Below are positions 7,449 through 15,407 of a stretch of 15,407 nt of DNA, one piece after another. Origin of the DNA: Marisimplicoccus framensis_A (lineage in GTDB: Bacteria > Bacteroidota > Bacteroidia > Flavobacteriales > Flavobacteriaceae); contig JBELLF010000025.1 of assembly GCA_042088875.1 (NCBI GenBank), forward strand, positions 1-15,407, written 5' to 3'. The notes below the pieces were generated by a model. That model was not told where the DNA came from. It did not search any database and saw only the letters and a list, made by a program, of their open reading frames with translations. Numbering within the stretch: the stretch's first letter is position 1; the number at the start of each line of letters is the position of its first letter. Both the position numbers and the translations under genes were made by a program.

Positions 7449-9893
7449 CTAATTCGGATCAACATCTATAATGACTTTTACGCTTCTATATTTTGATATA
7501 GAATCAAAACTTTTCATTATTAATTGAAATTTACTTTTAAAAATATTTAGATCATTTAAATCTGTAAGTTTTACTAAAAATTCTTTATGATATTTATTTT
7601 TAATTCTTGAAATTTCTGGATATACAGGACCTAATATTAAACCTTTAAAATTTGTCCTAATAGCTTTATTTAACCAATCAGAAGAACTATTTAGTTTATC
7701 AAAACTTTTATCTTTAATGGTTATCCTAATAAGTCTCACAAAAGGTGGATATTTATAATCTTTTCTTTCTGTAAGCTGTTTTTTATACATTTTATCGAAA
7801 TCGTTATTAATTACATTAATAATAATAGGATGATCTGGTTGGTATGTTTGTAAATACACTTTACCCCTTTCACCTGATCTTCCTGATCTTCCTGCAACTT
7901 GAGTTAAAACTTGAAAAGCTTTTTCATGTGCTCTAAAATCGGGGAAATTTAAAAAATGATCAGTATTTATTACTCCCACAAGACTTACATTTTTAAAGTC
8001 TAAACCTTTAGTTATCATCTGTGTTCCAATTAGTATATCGATTTTATGATCAGCAAACGAATTAATTATTTTATCAAATGCCCATTTACCTCTAGTTGTA
8101 TCCCAATCCATTCTACTTACATTTGAATTAGGAAAAATTTCTTTTATTATTTCCTCTATTTGTTCAGTTCCATCTCCTCTAAAGCCCATTGTTTCGATTC
8201 CACAGGAATTACATTTTATCTTAGCTTTTGATTGGAATCCACAATAGTGGCATCTCAATGTATTAGAGTTTAAGTGATATGTTAAACTAACGTCACAATT
8301 ATCACACATAATATTATGACCACAGGAACCACATTGCCATTGGGGGGAATACCCTCGTCTATTTCTAAATAAAATAACTTGTTTACCTTGATTTAATGCA
8401 TTATTAATTTCACTTATCAATTTTTTTGAAAATATTGGACTAAATTCATGTTTAGGTTCAGTTTTCATATCGATTGTATGGATAAAAGGCATCTCTAAAT
8501 TGCCATATCTTTCCTTCATTTCAACAAAACCATATTTATCATTTTTAGCATTATACATTGATTCAATTGAGGGAGTAGCTGAGCCTAAAATAATTTTAGT
8601 TTTATAAATTTTGGACAAGTATATAGCTGAATCTCGAGCATTATATCTAGGTGAAGGCTCTTGCTGCTTATACGAAGTCTCATGTTCCTCATCAACAATT
8701 ACAAGACCTAATTCGTTAAAAGGAAGAAAAATAGATGATCTTGCGCCAATAACAAGCTTTGAGTTCTCTTCATTATTACTTATACTTTCCCAAACTTCTG
8801 TTCTTTCATTTAAAGAATATCTGGAATGGTAGACAGATATCTTATTAGCAAAATGCATTTTTAATTTTTGAATTATCTGTGTTGTTAAAGAAATTTCAGG
8901 TAATAAATAAAGTACTTGCTTGCCAAGTTCTAAGTATTGTTTGATAAGCTTTATATATACTTCAGTTTTTCCAGATGAAGTAACACCATGAAGAAGAATA
9001 ATATCTTTTTCCTTAAGTTGTTTTTTTAAGCTATTTAAAACATTATTTTGGAGTTTAGTTAATGAACTGGAGGAATCAATTTTCAAGTCACTGTTATGAT
9101 TTCTATCAATCTTTATTTTTCTGATAGATATTAAACCCTTTTTTTCAAGACTTTTAAGAGTAGAATCTGAAAAATTAATATTCTTTTTCAAATCTTTAAT
9201 AATTAAATAATCTTTAGATTGAGTCATACTAATAATTGAAAATAATAACTCTTTTTGCTTAGGGGTATTTTTTAATTTATCTAAAGACTCCTTAATGTTT
9301 ATTTCATTAATTAATCTCCTATCAAGAAATATTACATTTAAAAGTTTTGGTCTGTACTTTTCTTTTAGCTCATAATTTAATTCAACATATCCATTTAATA
9401 TCATCTTTTGTAAAATTGGATATGGAGCTTTTTTATTTAAAATTTCAGATATATCATTTAACTTAAGATTCTGGAAATCAAGGGCATCATATATTAAACA
9501 CTCGTCAACTGACATTTTATTTGCAATGTCATCAGGTATCTCTTTTTTTATTATTAAACTATCACTCTCGAGAAGAAAAGTTGAAGGTATAGCTGCCTTC
9601 ATAACTTCTCCAATAGGAACAAAATAGTATCTAGACAGCCAATTCCAAAAATCTATTTGATTTTGTGAAACTAACCTTTTATTATTATATATAAATTCTA
9701 TTGGTTTAGTTTCATAAGATTCAGGTTTATCGTTATGTAATTTATTTACTATACCCGTGTAAATTTTTCTTTTACCAAAACTAACAGCAACCCTATAGCC
9801 AATTTCTAATTTGTTAAATTCATCTTGAGATAATTCATATGTAAAAGTGCCCTTAAGTGGAAGTGGGAGTATAACATCTACATAGTAATTCAT
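7449..9893 (-). CDS. priA: Primosomal protein N' (replication restart helicase PriA)
   Basis: An 814-residue PriA, the 3'-to-5' DNA helicase that recognises stalled forks and reloads the replicative helicase. The N-terminal 3'-DNA-binding domain is clear (VILPLPLKGTFTYEL, then IGYRVAVSFGKRK), followed by a winged-helix-like region at about 120-260. The helicase core has Walker A GVTSSGKT at 303-310, DEEH at 401-404, GSAT at 437-440, motif V GTQMITKG at 623-630 and motif VI QVAGRSGR at 665-672. The zinc-binding insert has all eight cysteines: C521, C524, C530, C533, C548, C551, C561 and C564. The length is somewhat above the 732 residues of E. coli, as is common in Bacteroidota. The C-terminal domain ends in VKVIIDVDPN, as expected. 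It is divergent from the CarboxypepD_reg-like gene across a 42-bp gap in which no consensus promoter is convincing. Confidence 0.97.
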   Translation of the reverse strand: MNYYVDVILPLPLKGTFTYELSQDEFNKLEIGYRVAVSFGKRKIYTGIVNKLHNDKPESYETKPIEFIYNNKRLVSQNQIDFWNWLSRYYFVPIGEVMKAAIPSTFLLESDSLIIKKEIPDDIANKMSVDECLIYDALDFQNLKLNDISEILNKKAPYPILQKMILNGYVELNYELKEKYRPKLLNVIFLDRRLINEINIKESLDKLKNTPKQKELLFSIISMTQSKDYLIIKDLKKNINFSDSTLKSLEKKGLISIRKIKIDRNHNSDLKIDSSSSLTKLQNNVLNSLKKQLKEKDIILLHGVTSSGKTEVYIKLIKQYLELGKQVLYLLPEISLTTQIIQKLKMHFANKISVYHSRYSLNERTEVWESISNNEENSKLVIGARSSIFLPFNELGLVIVDEEHETSYKQQEPSPRYNARDSAIYLSKIYKTKIILGSATPSIESMYNAKNDKYGFVEMKERYGNLEMPFIHTIDMKTEPKHEFSPIFSKKLISEINNALNQGKQVILFRNRRGYSPQWQCGSCGHNIMCDNCDVSLTYHLNSNTLRCHYCGFQSKAKIKCNSCGIETMGFRGDGTEQIEEIIKEIFPNSNVSRMDWDTTRGKWAFDKIINSFADHKIDILIGTQMITKGLDFKNVSLVGVINTDHFLNFPDFRAHEKAFQVLTQVAGRSGRSGERGKVYLQTYQPDHPIIINVINNDFDKMYKKQLTERKDYKYPPFVRLIRITIKDKSFDKLNSSSDWLNKAIRTNFKGLILGPVYPEISRIKNKYHKEFLVKLTDLNDLNIFKSKFQLIMKSFDSISKYRSVKVIIDVDPN

Positions 9894-9935
9894 GCTTAAT
9901 TATAATTTATTCTTTCTAATTTAGCAATTAGCCTG

Positions 9936-10694
9936 ATGAAAAAGTTTTTTTTAATTATAATTCTTTTAATTTCTTCTTTAACATACTCTCAAGATCTATC
10001 TGAAGTAGTTAAGGGAAGAGTTAAAAGTGAAACTTCTAAATCAATTCTGCAAAACGTGCATGTTCTTAATCTCACTAAGGTTAAAGGAACTATAACAAAT
10101 TCTTCAGGAGAATTTGAGATTCAAGCAAAGGTTAACGATACTCTTTATTTTTCTTATATAGGTTTCAAACCTTTAAAATTAGTTGTTACAAATGATTTAT
10201 TCAGATTTGAGGATAATACTATTGAATTAACTGAACTTGCTTTTGCATTAGAAGAAGTAATAATTAAACCATATCAACTAACCGGTTATCTTGAAATTGA
10301 TGTGAAGAACGCACCTGTAAATACTTCAACACGATTTAGAATATTAGGTCTTAATTTAGGTTATGAGGCAGGAAGAAGATCAAGATCTGGAATATCCAAA
10401 GTAATCGGTGCCATATTTAATCCAGCAGATTTTTTAAATAATTTATTCAAAAAAAAATCTTCACAAATGGATAAATTGAGATTAATGAGAGAGGATGAGG
10501 AAATAAAAAACTTATTATCAACCAAGTTTGATAGAGAAGTACTTGTTCAGTTACTTGGAATTGAAAAAATTGATATAGATGAAATTTTAAGAAACTGTAA
10601 TTTTTCCGATACCTTTATTCAGCAAGCAAATGACCTTCAAATAATGGAAGCCATTAATGAGTGTTATGATGAATACAAGCTTCTTGAATTTTAA
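9936..10694 (+). CDS. Exported CarboxypepD_reg-like domain protein of unknown function
   Basis: A 252-residue protein with an N-terminal signal peptide (about residues 1-19, cleavage probably before DLSEVV). Residues 24-110 look like the carboxypeptidase-regulatory-like beta-sandwich that is widespread in Bacteroidota envelope proteins: VVKGRVKSETSKSILQNVHV, then GTITNSSGEFEI, DTLYFSYIGFKPL and the strand LEEVIIKPY. In TonB-dependent SusC-type receptors this fold sits ahead of the plug and barrel, but here no plug or barrel follows. Residues 111-252 are predicted largely helical, with an Arg/Lys-rich patch (GYEAGRRSRSG, about 142-152) and acidic/Leu-rich helices, and I do not recognise them. 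It probably resides in the periplasm or at the outer membrane. It lies 30 nt upstream of purB on the same strand. Function is unknown. Confidence 0.85.
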   Translation: MKKFFLIIILLISSLTYSQDLSEVVKGRVKSETSKSILQNVHVLNLTKVKGTITNSSGEFEIQAKVNDTLYFSYIGFKPLKLVVTNDLFRFEDNTIELTELAFALEEVIIKPYQLTGYLEIDVKNAPVNTSTRFRILGLNLGYEAGRRSRSGISKVIGAIFNPADFLNNLFKKKSSQMDKLRLMREDEEIKNLLSTKFDREVLVQLLGIEKIDIDEILRNCNFSDTFIQQANDLQIMEAINECYDEYKLLEF

Positions 10695-10712
10695 TATGCT
10701 AGTTAGTTAGCT

Positions 10713-10720
10713 TATCTTTG
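10713..10720 (+). promoter_or_regulatory. Possible -7 element directly ahead of purB
   Basis: TATCTTTG matches TAnnTTTG at every fixed position and ends only 4 nt before the purB ATG at 10725. The nearest upstream TTG (10684-10686) is 26 nt away, longer than the usual 17-23. If the element is active, transcription would begin at or very near the start codon. Confidence 0.4.
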
Positions 10721-10724
10721 CCAA

Positions 10725-12068
10725 ATGAATGAAAAAAATTTGGAGGCTATCTCTCCTGTTGATGGAAGATATTTTGAAAAAACTGAAAAATTAAAAAACT
10801 ATTTTAGCGAAAAGGCTCTAATATTCTTCAGGTTAAAAGTTGAAGTTGAATATTTTATTGCGTTGTGTGAAGCTCCAATTCCTCAATTAAAAAATTTCAA
10901 TCCTACAAAATTTAAAGATTTAAGAAAAATCTATCAAGATTTCTCAATTGATGATGCAGTTGAAATTAAAAATATCGAGAAGTATACTAATCATGATGTT
11001 AAAGCAGTTGAGTATTTCATTAAGCAAAAATTTGATAAACTTGGTATTCCCGAGTATAAAGAATTTATTCACTTTGGCCTAACATCTCAGGATATTAATA
11101 ATACAGCCATTCCTCTATCAATAAAATATTTCATTAACGAGATATACCTGGTTAAAATTGAAGAGTTATTAAATGCGATTGAAGTTAAATGTAATGATTA
11201 CAAGGAAATAACAATAATATCAAGGACACATGGGCAACCTGCATCTCCTACAAAACTTGGTAAAGAATTTAAAGTCTTTTGGACAAGAATTAATGAACAA
11301 TTGAGTACTTTAAAGGAGATTCCAAATTCTGCAAAATTTTCTGGAGCAGTTGGTAATTTTAATGCACATAAAGTCGCTTATCCAAAAATTAAATGGAAAA
11401 ATTTCGCAGAAAATTTTGTTGAAAATAAACTTGGCTTAAATTATTCTTATCCTACTACACAGATTGAACACTACGACTCGTTTGCTGCACTATCAGATAA
11501 TTGTAGAAGAATAAACAATATTTTGTTAGATATGTGTCTTGATATATGGACTTACATTTCGTATGATTATTTTAATCAAAAAATTGTGAAAAATGAGGTA
11601 GGTTCTTCTGCGATGCCTCATAAAGTAAATCCTATTGATTTTGAAAATGCTGAAGGTAATTTAGGAATAGCAAATTCAATATTTTATTTCTTTTCAAATA
11701 AATTGACTAAATCAAGACTTCAAAGGGATCTATCTGATAGTACTGTATTAAGAAATATTGGTGTTCCATTTAGTCATACTATAATCTCTTTTGAATCAAT
11801 CCTAAAAGGCTTAGGTAAAATTTATTTAAATGAAAGTAAAATTAACGATGATATTGAAAATAATTGGATAGTAGTTTCAGAGGCAATTCAAACAATTTTA
11901 AGAAGAGAAGGATACCCAGAACCTTATGAGGTTATGAAGATGCTTACAAGAAATAATGAAAAGATAGATAAATCAAAACTTCATAATTTTATTGATAGTC
12001 TGAATATAGATAATGCTATTAAAGATGAGTTGAAAAAAATCTCTCCATATAATTATACAGGTATATAA
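10725..12068 (+). CDS. purB: Adenylosuccinate lyase
   Basis: A cytoplasmic fumarase/aspartase-superfamily enzyme acting twice in purine synthesis: it releases fumarate from SAICAR, and from adenylosuccinate to give AMP. The 447-residue protein is of the E. coli type, with the opening LEAISPVDGRY and the block TNHDVKAVEYFIK at 88-100. Conserved regions are HFGLTSQDINNTA at 116-128, SRTHGQPASPTKLGKE at 166-181 with H169 as the likely general acid, and the flexible signature loop GSSAMPHKVNP at 293-303 with the catalytic serine (S294/S295). Length is close to the 456 residues of E. coli PurB and no key residue is missing. The ATG at 10725 fits the family N-terminus. It lies between the exported-protein gene (30-nt gap) and the S41 lipoprotein gene (15-nt gap) and probably shares a transcript with the latter. 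Confidence 0.97.
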   Translation: MNEKNLEAISPVDGRYFEKTEKLKNYFSEKALIFFRLKVEVEYFIALCEAPIPQLKNFNPTKFKDLRKIYQDFSIDDAVEIKNIEKYTNHDVKAVEYFIKQKFDKLGIPEYKEFIHFGLTSQDINNTAIPLSIKYFINEIYLVKIEELLNAIEVKCNDYKEITIISRTHGQPASPTKLGKEFKVFWTRINEQLSTLKEIPNSAKFSGAVGNFNAHKVAYPKIKWKNFAENFVENKLGLNYSYPTTQIEHYDSFAALSDNCRRINNILLDMCLDIWTYISYDYFNQKIVKNEVGSSAMPHKVNPIDFENAEGNLGIANSIFYFFSNKLTKSRLQRDLSDSTVLRNIGVPFSHTIISFESILKGLGKIYLNESKINDDIENNWIVVSEAIQTILRREGYPEPYEVMKMLTRNNEKIDKSKLHNFIDSLNIDNAIKDELKKISPYNYTGI

Positions 12069-12083
12069 TCCTAAGTCTATTTT

Positions 12084-13547
12084 ATGAAAAAATCTAGTTT
12101 ATTTCTTCTCTCTATACTTTTATTGATTTTTAGTTGTAATAAAACGGATGATGTGGATGATCCAAATATTATTAGACTTGAAACTGATTTAGAAATCAGT
12201 GATTTTATTTGGAGAGGTTTAAATCAATATTATTATTGGCAAGAAAGTGTTTCAAATTTATCTGACTCAAAATTAAATAATGAATCTGAATACTCATACT
12301 ATTTGAGTCAAAATTTAGATCCTGACTCTTTTTTTAATTCACTTTTACATCCTGATGACAGGTTTAGCTGGATAGTTGACGATTATATAGATTTAGAGAA
12401 TATGCTTCAGGGTATTGCAGATTCTGATGGTATGGAGTTTGGGTTATATGTTGAGTGTAACGATGTAAATGTTTTTGGATTTGTTAGGTATGTTCATAAA
12501 AATTCTGACGCGGAATTAAAAGGTATAAAAAGGGGTATGCTTTTCAGTGAAATAAATGGAACTAGATTAAGTCGAGATAATTATAGAGATCTTCTTTTCA
12601 ACAATCAAAGCAATTCATATTCAATAAAATTCTCAAAGCTTAGTTATAATGAAAATAATCAATGTCCTAATATTATCCCAGGCACTAATAATCTTACACT
12701 TGTTAAATCAAGATTAGTAAAAAATCCTGTGCACATTTCTAAGGTCATAGAAGTTGAGGGGAAAAAAATTGCATATTTAATGTATAATCAATTTTTAGGA
12801 TTAGTTGATTCTGAAAACAAGGATTATAATCTAGAATTAAATAATATTTTTTCTAAATATAAATCTGAAAATGTTGATGAACTAATAATTGACCTAAGAT
12901 ATAATCCAGGTGGAAAAATTAATACATCTATTAATCTTGCATCTATGATTACAGGTCAATTTAATAATCAAATTTTTGCAAAGGAAATATGGAACTCTAA
13001 ATTAATGAATTACTGGGAGGAGAATAATCCTGAGGCATTAATAAACAGATTTACTGATAAGCTTGATAACAATATTCAAATAATCTCTTTAAATTTGAAT
13101 AGATTATATGTAATTACTTCTTCAAGATCGGCATCTGCAAGTGAATTATTAATAAATGGTCTTGATCCATATATTGATGTTATTCATATTGGAGATTATA
13201 CTACTGGAAAGAATCAGGGTTCGATAACAGTCTATGATTATATAAATGATTCTCGAGATAAAAATCCTAACCACAAGTATGCAATGCAGCCAATAGTTTT
13301 AAAAATAGGTAATGTTGCTGGTTATACAGATTTTCCTAATGGTTTAACTCCTGATATAATTAAAAAAGAGTCAATATCAAATGCCGGAATTCTTGGTGAT
13401 CCTGAAGAGCCTCTTCTTAAAATTGCAATAGATAATATTAGAGGTATTCAGTCTAATATCAATCAAACTGAGTATTATAAGCAAATAGACAAGCCAACTG
13501 ATAAAATTTATCAAAGAATATTGATTAATAAGAAAGCTATTGAATAA
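12084..13547 (+). CDS. S41 family (C-terminal processing type) serine peptidase, lipoprotein
   Basis: A 487-residue peptidase with a lipoprotein signal peptide: hydrophobic core, then IFSC with C18 as the lipidation site. The residues after the cysteine (NKTDDVDD) resemble the Lys/Asp-rich surface-export signal of Bacteroidota lipoproteins, so outer-membrane surface exposure is plausible. The N-terminal part has the motif FIWRGLNQYYYW common in Bacteroidota S41 proteins. A PDZ-like region covers about 130-185 (AELKGIKRGMLFSEINGTRL). The peptidase domain includes DELIIDLRYNPGG at 265-277, SRSASASELLINGL at 347-360 and GDYTTGKNQGS at 370-380. S351 and K376 form the likely Ser/Lys dyad, and their spacing of 25 matches known C-terminal processing peptidases. 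The substrate is unknown. It follows purB by 15 nt without its own consensus promoter. Its stop codon is directly followed by the carB stop on the other strand. Confidence 0.92.
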   Translation: MKKSSLFLLSILLLIFSCNKTDDVDDPNIIRLETDLEISDFIWRGLNQYYYWQESVSNLSDSKLNNESEYSYYLSQNLDPDSFFNSLLHPDDRFSWIVDDYIDLENMLQGIADSDGMEFGLYVECNDVNVFGFVRYVHKNSDAELKGIKRGMLFSEINGTRLSRDNYRDLLFNNQSNSYSIKFSKLSYNENNQCPNIIPGTNNLTLVKSRLVKNPVHISKVIEVEGKKIAYLMYNQFLGLVDSENKDYNLELNNIFSKYKSENVDELIIDLRYNPGGKINTSINLASMITGQFNNQIFAKEIWNSKLMNYWEENNPEALINRFTDKLDNNIQIISLNLNRLYVITSSRSASASELLINGLDPYIDVIHIGDYTTGKNQGSITVYDYINDSRDKNPNHKYAMQPIVLKIGNVAGYTDFPNGLTPDIIKKESISNAGILGDPEEPLLKIAIDNIRGIQSNINQTEYYKQIDKPTDKIYQRILINKKAIE

Positions 13548-15407
13548 TTACTTGGTTAAGTACATTTTTCTTCTAGAGTATAATTCAAAGAAATCATCAT
13601 CATTCAAATCATCTATAAATAATATACTCTCTCCAGTACTTTTCATTTCAGGACCTAGTTGTTTGTTAACATTAGGAAATTTATTAAATGAGAATACGGG
13701 CTGTTTTATTGCATAACCTTTAAGCTCTGGCTTAAAATTAAAATCTTTTAACTTTTTTTCTCCTAGCATTATTTTTGTAGCATAATTAACATATGGCTCT
13801 TTGTATGCTTTAGAAATAAATGGAACTGTTCTAGATGCTCTAGGATTGGCTTCAATGATAAAAACCTTATCATCTTTTATTGCAAATTGTATATTAATTA
13901 AACCTACTGTATTTAATGCTAAAGCAATTTTTTTTGTGTGATCCCTAATTTGTTTAACAGTGAATTCGCCAAGATTAAATACTGGAAGAGTGGCATTTGA
14001 ATCACCAGAGTGAATTCCACAAGGCTCAATATGTTCCATGATACCAATAATATAGACGTTCTCACCATCACATATAGCATCAGCTTCAGCCTCAATTGCA
14101 CCATCTAAATAGTGATCTAGCAATAACTTATTATTAGGGATTTTTGAAAGTAAATCCACTACATGTTTTTCAAGTTCTTCTTTATTAATTACAATTTTCA
14201 TGCCTTGACCTCCTAATACGTAAGATGGTCTAACTAATATTGGAAAATTAAGCTTGTTAGATAATTCAACTGCTTGTTTTGCACTTGTGGCAACTCCAAA
14301 ATCTGGATATGGTATATTATTATCTTTAAGAAGATTCGAAAAGCTACCTCTATCTTCCGCTAAATCAAGTGACTTAAACTCTGTACCAATAATCTTAATA
14401 TTATAACGATCAAGTTTTTCAGCTAGTTTAAGAGCAGTTTGACCGCCTAATTGAACAATAACACCTTCAGGCTTTTCATGCCTAATAATATCATAAATAT
14501 GTTCCCAAAATACTGGTTCAAAATACAGTTTATCAGAAATATCAAAATCAGTTGAAACAGTTTCAGGGTTACAATTTATCATTATTGTTTCATATCCACA
14601 TTCACTAGCTGCAAGTACACCATGCACACAGCAATAATCAAATTCAATACCCTGACCAATTCGATTTGGACCAGATCCTAAAACAACAATTTTTCTTTTG
14701 TCAGAAACAGAGCTTTCGTTTTCAGAAAACTCAGTATTTTCGTTAGATTTTATTTTTTCCTCAAAAGTAGAATAATAGTATGGGGTTTGAGCTGGAAATT
14801 CAGCTGCACAAGTATCAACTAGTTTATAGACTCTTTTGATACCTAATTCGTCTCTTTTATTATAAACCTCACTTTCAAGACATTCAAGCATATATGCAAT
14901 TTGTCTATCAGCAAAACCTTTTTGTTTTGCTTCTAAAAGTAAATCATAATCAATTTTATTAATATCAGTCTTGGAAATTTCTTGTTCAAGATTATGTAGT
15001 TCTTCATATTGTTTTAAAAACCACATATCAATCTTTGTTAAATCATATATCCTATCTAATGGAATGCCTGCCTGAATAGCGTCATAAATGACAAATACTC
15101 TATCCCAACTTGCATTAGTTAGTTTACTTATTATTGTATTATAGTCTTTATAACCTTTTCCATCTGCACCAAGGCCGTTTCTTTTAATTTCAAGAGATTG
15201 AGTTGCCTTATGAAGAGCTTCTTGAAATGATCGACCTATTCCCATAACTTCGCCTACGGCTTTCATTTGTAAACCAAGAGTTCTGTCAGATCCCTCAAAT
15301 TTATCAAAATTCCATCTAGGTATCTTTACAATAACATAGTCTAAAGTAGGTTCAAAAAGAGCAGAAGTAGATTTAGTGATTTGATTATTTAACTCATCTA
15401 AAGTATA
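13548..15407 (-). CDS. carB: Carbamoyl phosphate synthase large subunit, 5' part missing
   Basis: The frame is open from the right edge to the TAA at 13548-13550, giving 619 residues of the C-terminal part. The ATG at 15264-15266 is internal, because homology continues beyond it (FEPTLDYVIVKIPRWNFDKF just upstream). The window shows the end of the first ATP-grasp unit with MKAVGEVMGIGR, a helical oligomerisation region (about in-window 72-227), and the second synthetase half. That half starts at KIVVLGSGPNRIGQGIEFDY (near 14640-14699) and includes NPETVSTDFD, RPSYVLGGQGM, EHIEPCGIHSGDS and IEANPRASRTVPF. With CarA it makes carbamoyl phosphate from glutamine ammonia, bicarbonate and two ATP for pyrimidine and arginine synthesis. 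After GPEMKSTGE (13629-13655) only 26 residues remain, so the C-terminal MGS-like allosteric domain of E. coli CarB is absent. From memory, a short CarB of this kind is usual in Flavobacteriia. Confidence 0.96.
   Translation of the reverse strand, partial: YTLDELNNQITKSTSALFEPTLDYVIVKIPRWNFDKFEGSDRTLGLQMKAVGEVMGIGRSFQEALHKATQSLEIKRNGLGADGKGYKDYNTIISKLTNASWDRVFVIYDAIQAGIPLDRIYDLTKIDMWFLKQYEELHNLEQEISKTDINKIDYDLLLEAKQKGFADRQIAYMLECLESEVYNKRDELGIKRVYKLVDTCAAEFPAQTPYYYSTFEEKIKSNENTEFSENESSVSDKRKIVVLGSGPNRIGQGIEFDYCCVHGVLAASECGYETIMINCNPETVSTDFDISDKLYFEPVFWEHIYDIIRHEKPEGVIVQLGGQTALKLAEKLDRYNIKIIGTEFKSLDLAEDRGSFSNLLKDNNIPYPDFGVATSAKQAVELSNKLNFPILVRPSYVLGGQGMKIVINKEELEKHVVDLLSKIPNNKLLLDHYLDGAIEAEADAICDGENVYIIGIMEHIEPCGIHSGDSNATLPVFNLGEFTVKQIRDHTKKIALALNTVGLINIQFAIKDDKVFIIEANPRASRTVPFISKAYKEPYVNYATKIMLGEKKLKDFNFKPELKGYAIKQPVFSFNKFPNVNKQLGPEMKSTGESILFIDDLNDDDFFELYSRRKMYLTK
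13549..13569 (+). terminator. Weak hairpin with T-run after the S41 gene
   Basis: TACTT (13549-13553) and AAGTA (13558-13562) form a 5-bp stem around GGTT, followed by CA and five T residues (13565-13569). It begins 2 nt after the S41 stop and lies within the end of carB on the other strand. The stem is short and AT-rich, so the call is tentative; on the minus strand no T-run follows. Confidence 0.3.

Noticed and set aside
9894..9935. Divergent promoters between priA and the 252-residue protein gene.
   Set aside because: Only poor partial matches to TAnnTTTG are present (for example TAATTTAG) and no TTG lies at the right distance.
10699..10712. GCTAGTTAGTTAGC as a hairpin or shared motif; an 11-base part recurs at the rpsF/rpsR junction (7034-7044, minus strand).
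   Set aside because: The stem is only 4 bp with no T-run, and one shared 11-mer in 15 kb of AT-rich DNA is expected by chance; at rpsF it is coding sequence plus the stop.
13919..14104. Small minus-strand frame inside carB.
   Set aside because: It lies within strongly conserved carB coding sequence in another frame and has no independent support.
15264..15266. ATG before KAVGEVMG as the carB start.
   Set aside because: CarB-like sequence continues in frame upstream to the right edge, so this methionine is internal.

Overview
The window looks like an ordinary core-genome segment of a low-GC Bacteroidota bacterium, most likely a marine-type member of class Flavobacteriia. Four things point there. 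The DNA is very AT-rich with short gaps between genes (the longest is about 94 bp). Clear Shine-Dalgarno sites are absent, and several promoters match the Bacteroidota TTTG/TAnnTTTG pattern. The carB gene ends without the C-terminal regulatory domain. The secreted proteins (PD40-amidohydrolase, M28 peptidase, S41 lipoprotein, CarboxypepD_reg-like protein) are typical of this phylum. Placement below class is a guess.

Layout from left to right. (1) 1-2335, minus: a secreted TolB/PD40-propeller amidohydrolase, cut by the left edge inside its metal-binding HxH motif. (2) 2430-4869, plus: a divergent pair, a secreted M28 zinc peptidase and a membrane sterol-desaturase/fatty-acid-hydroxylase family protein, separated by 1 nt. 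(3) 4862-7377, minus: rpsF-rpsR-rplI and then hisS, with a good promoter ahead of rpsF. hisS overlaps the desaturase gene tail to tail by 8 bp, and a 9-bp inverted repeat sits over both stop codons. (4) 7449-9893, minus: priA. (5) 9936-13547, plus: a small exported CarboxypepD_reg-like protein of unknown function, purB, and an S41 peptidase lipoprotein. (6) 13548-15407, minus: carB, cut by the right edge, with its stop codon directly abutting that of the S41 gene.

The genes cover housekeeping roles (30S and 50S ribosomal proteins, histidine charging, replication restart, AMP synthesis, carbamoyl phosphate for pyrimidines and arginine) mixed with envelope or secreted peptidases and hydrolases. 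The scavenging enzymes fit a peptide-using heterotroph, but nothing ties them into one pathway. There is no CRISPR array, mobile element, tRNA, rRNA, phage gene or recognisable defence cassette, and no gene-free stretch over 300 bases. I see no convincing new multi-gene system. The points worth a second look are the short CarB, the double-stop inverted repeat, a possibly leaderless purB, the unknown C-terminal domain of the 252-residue protein, and the tightly coupled peptidase/desaturase pair.
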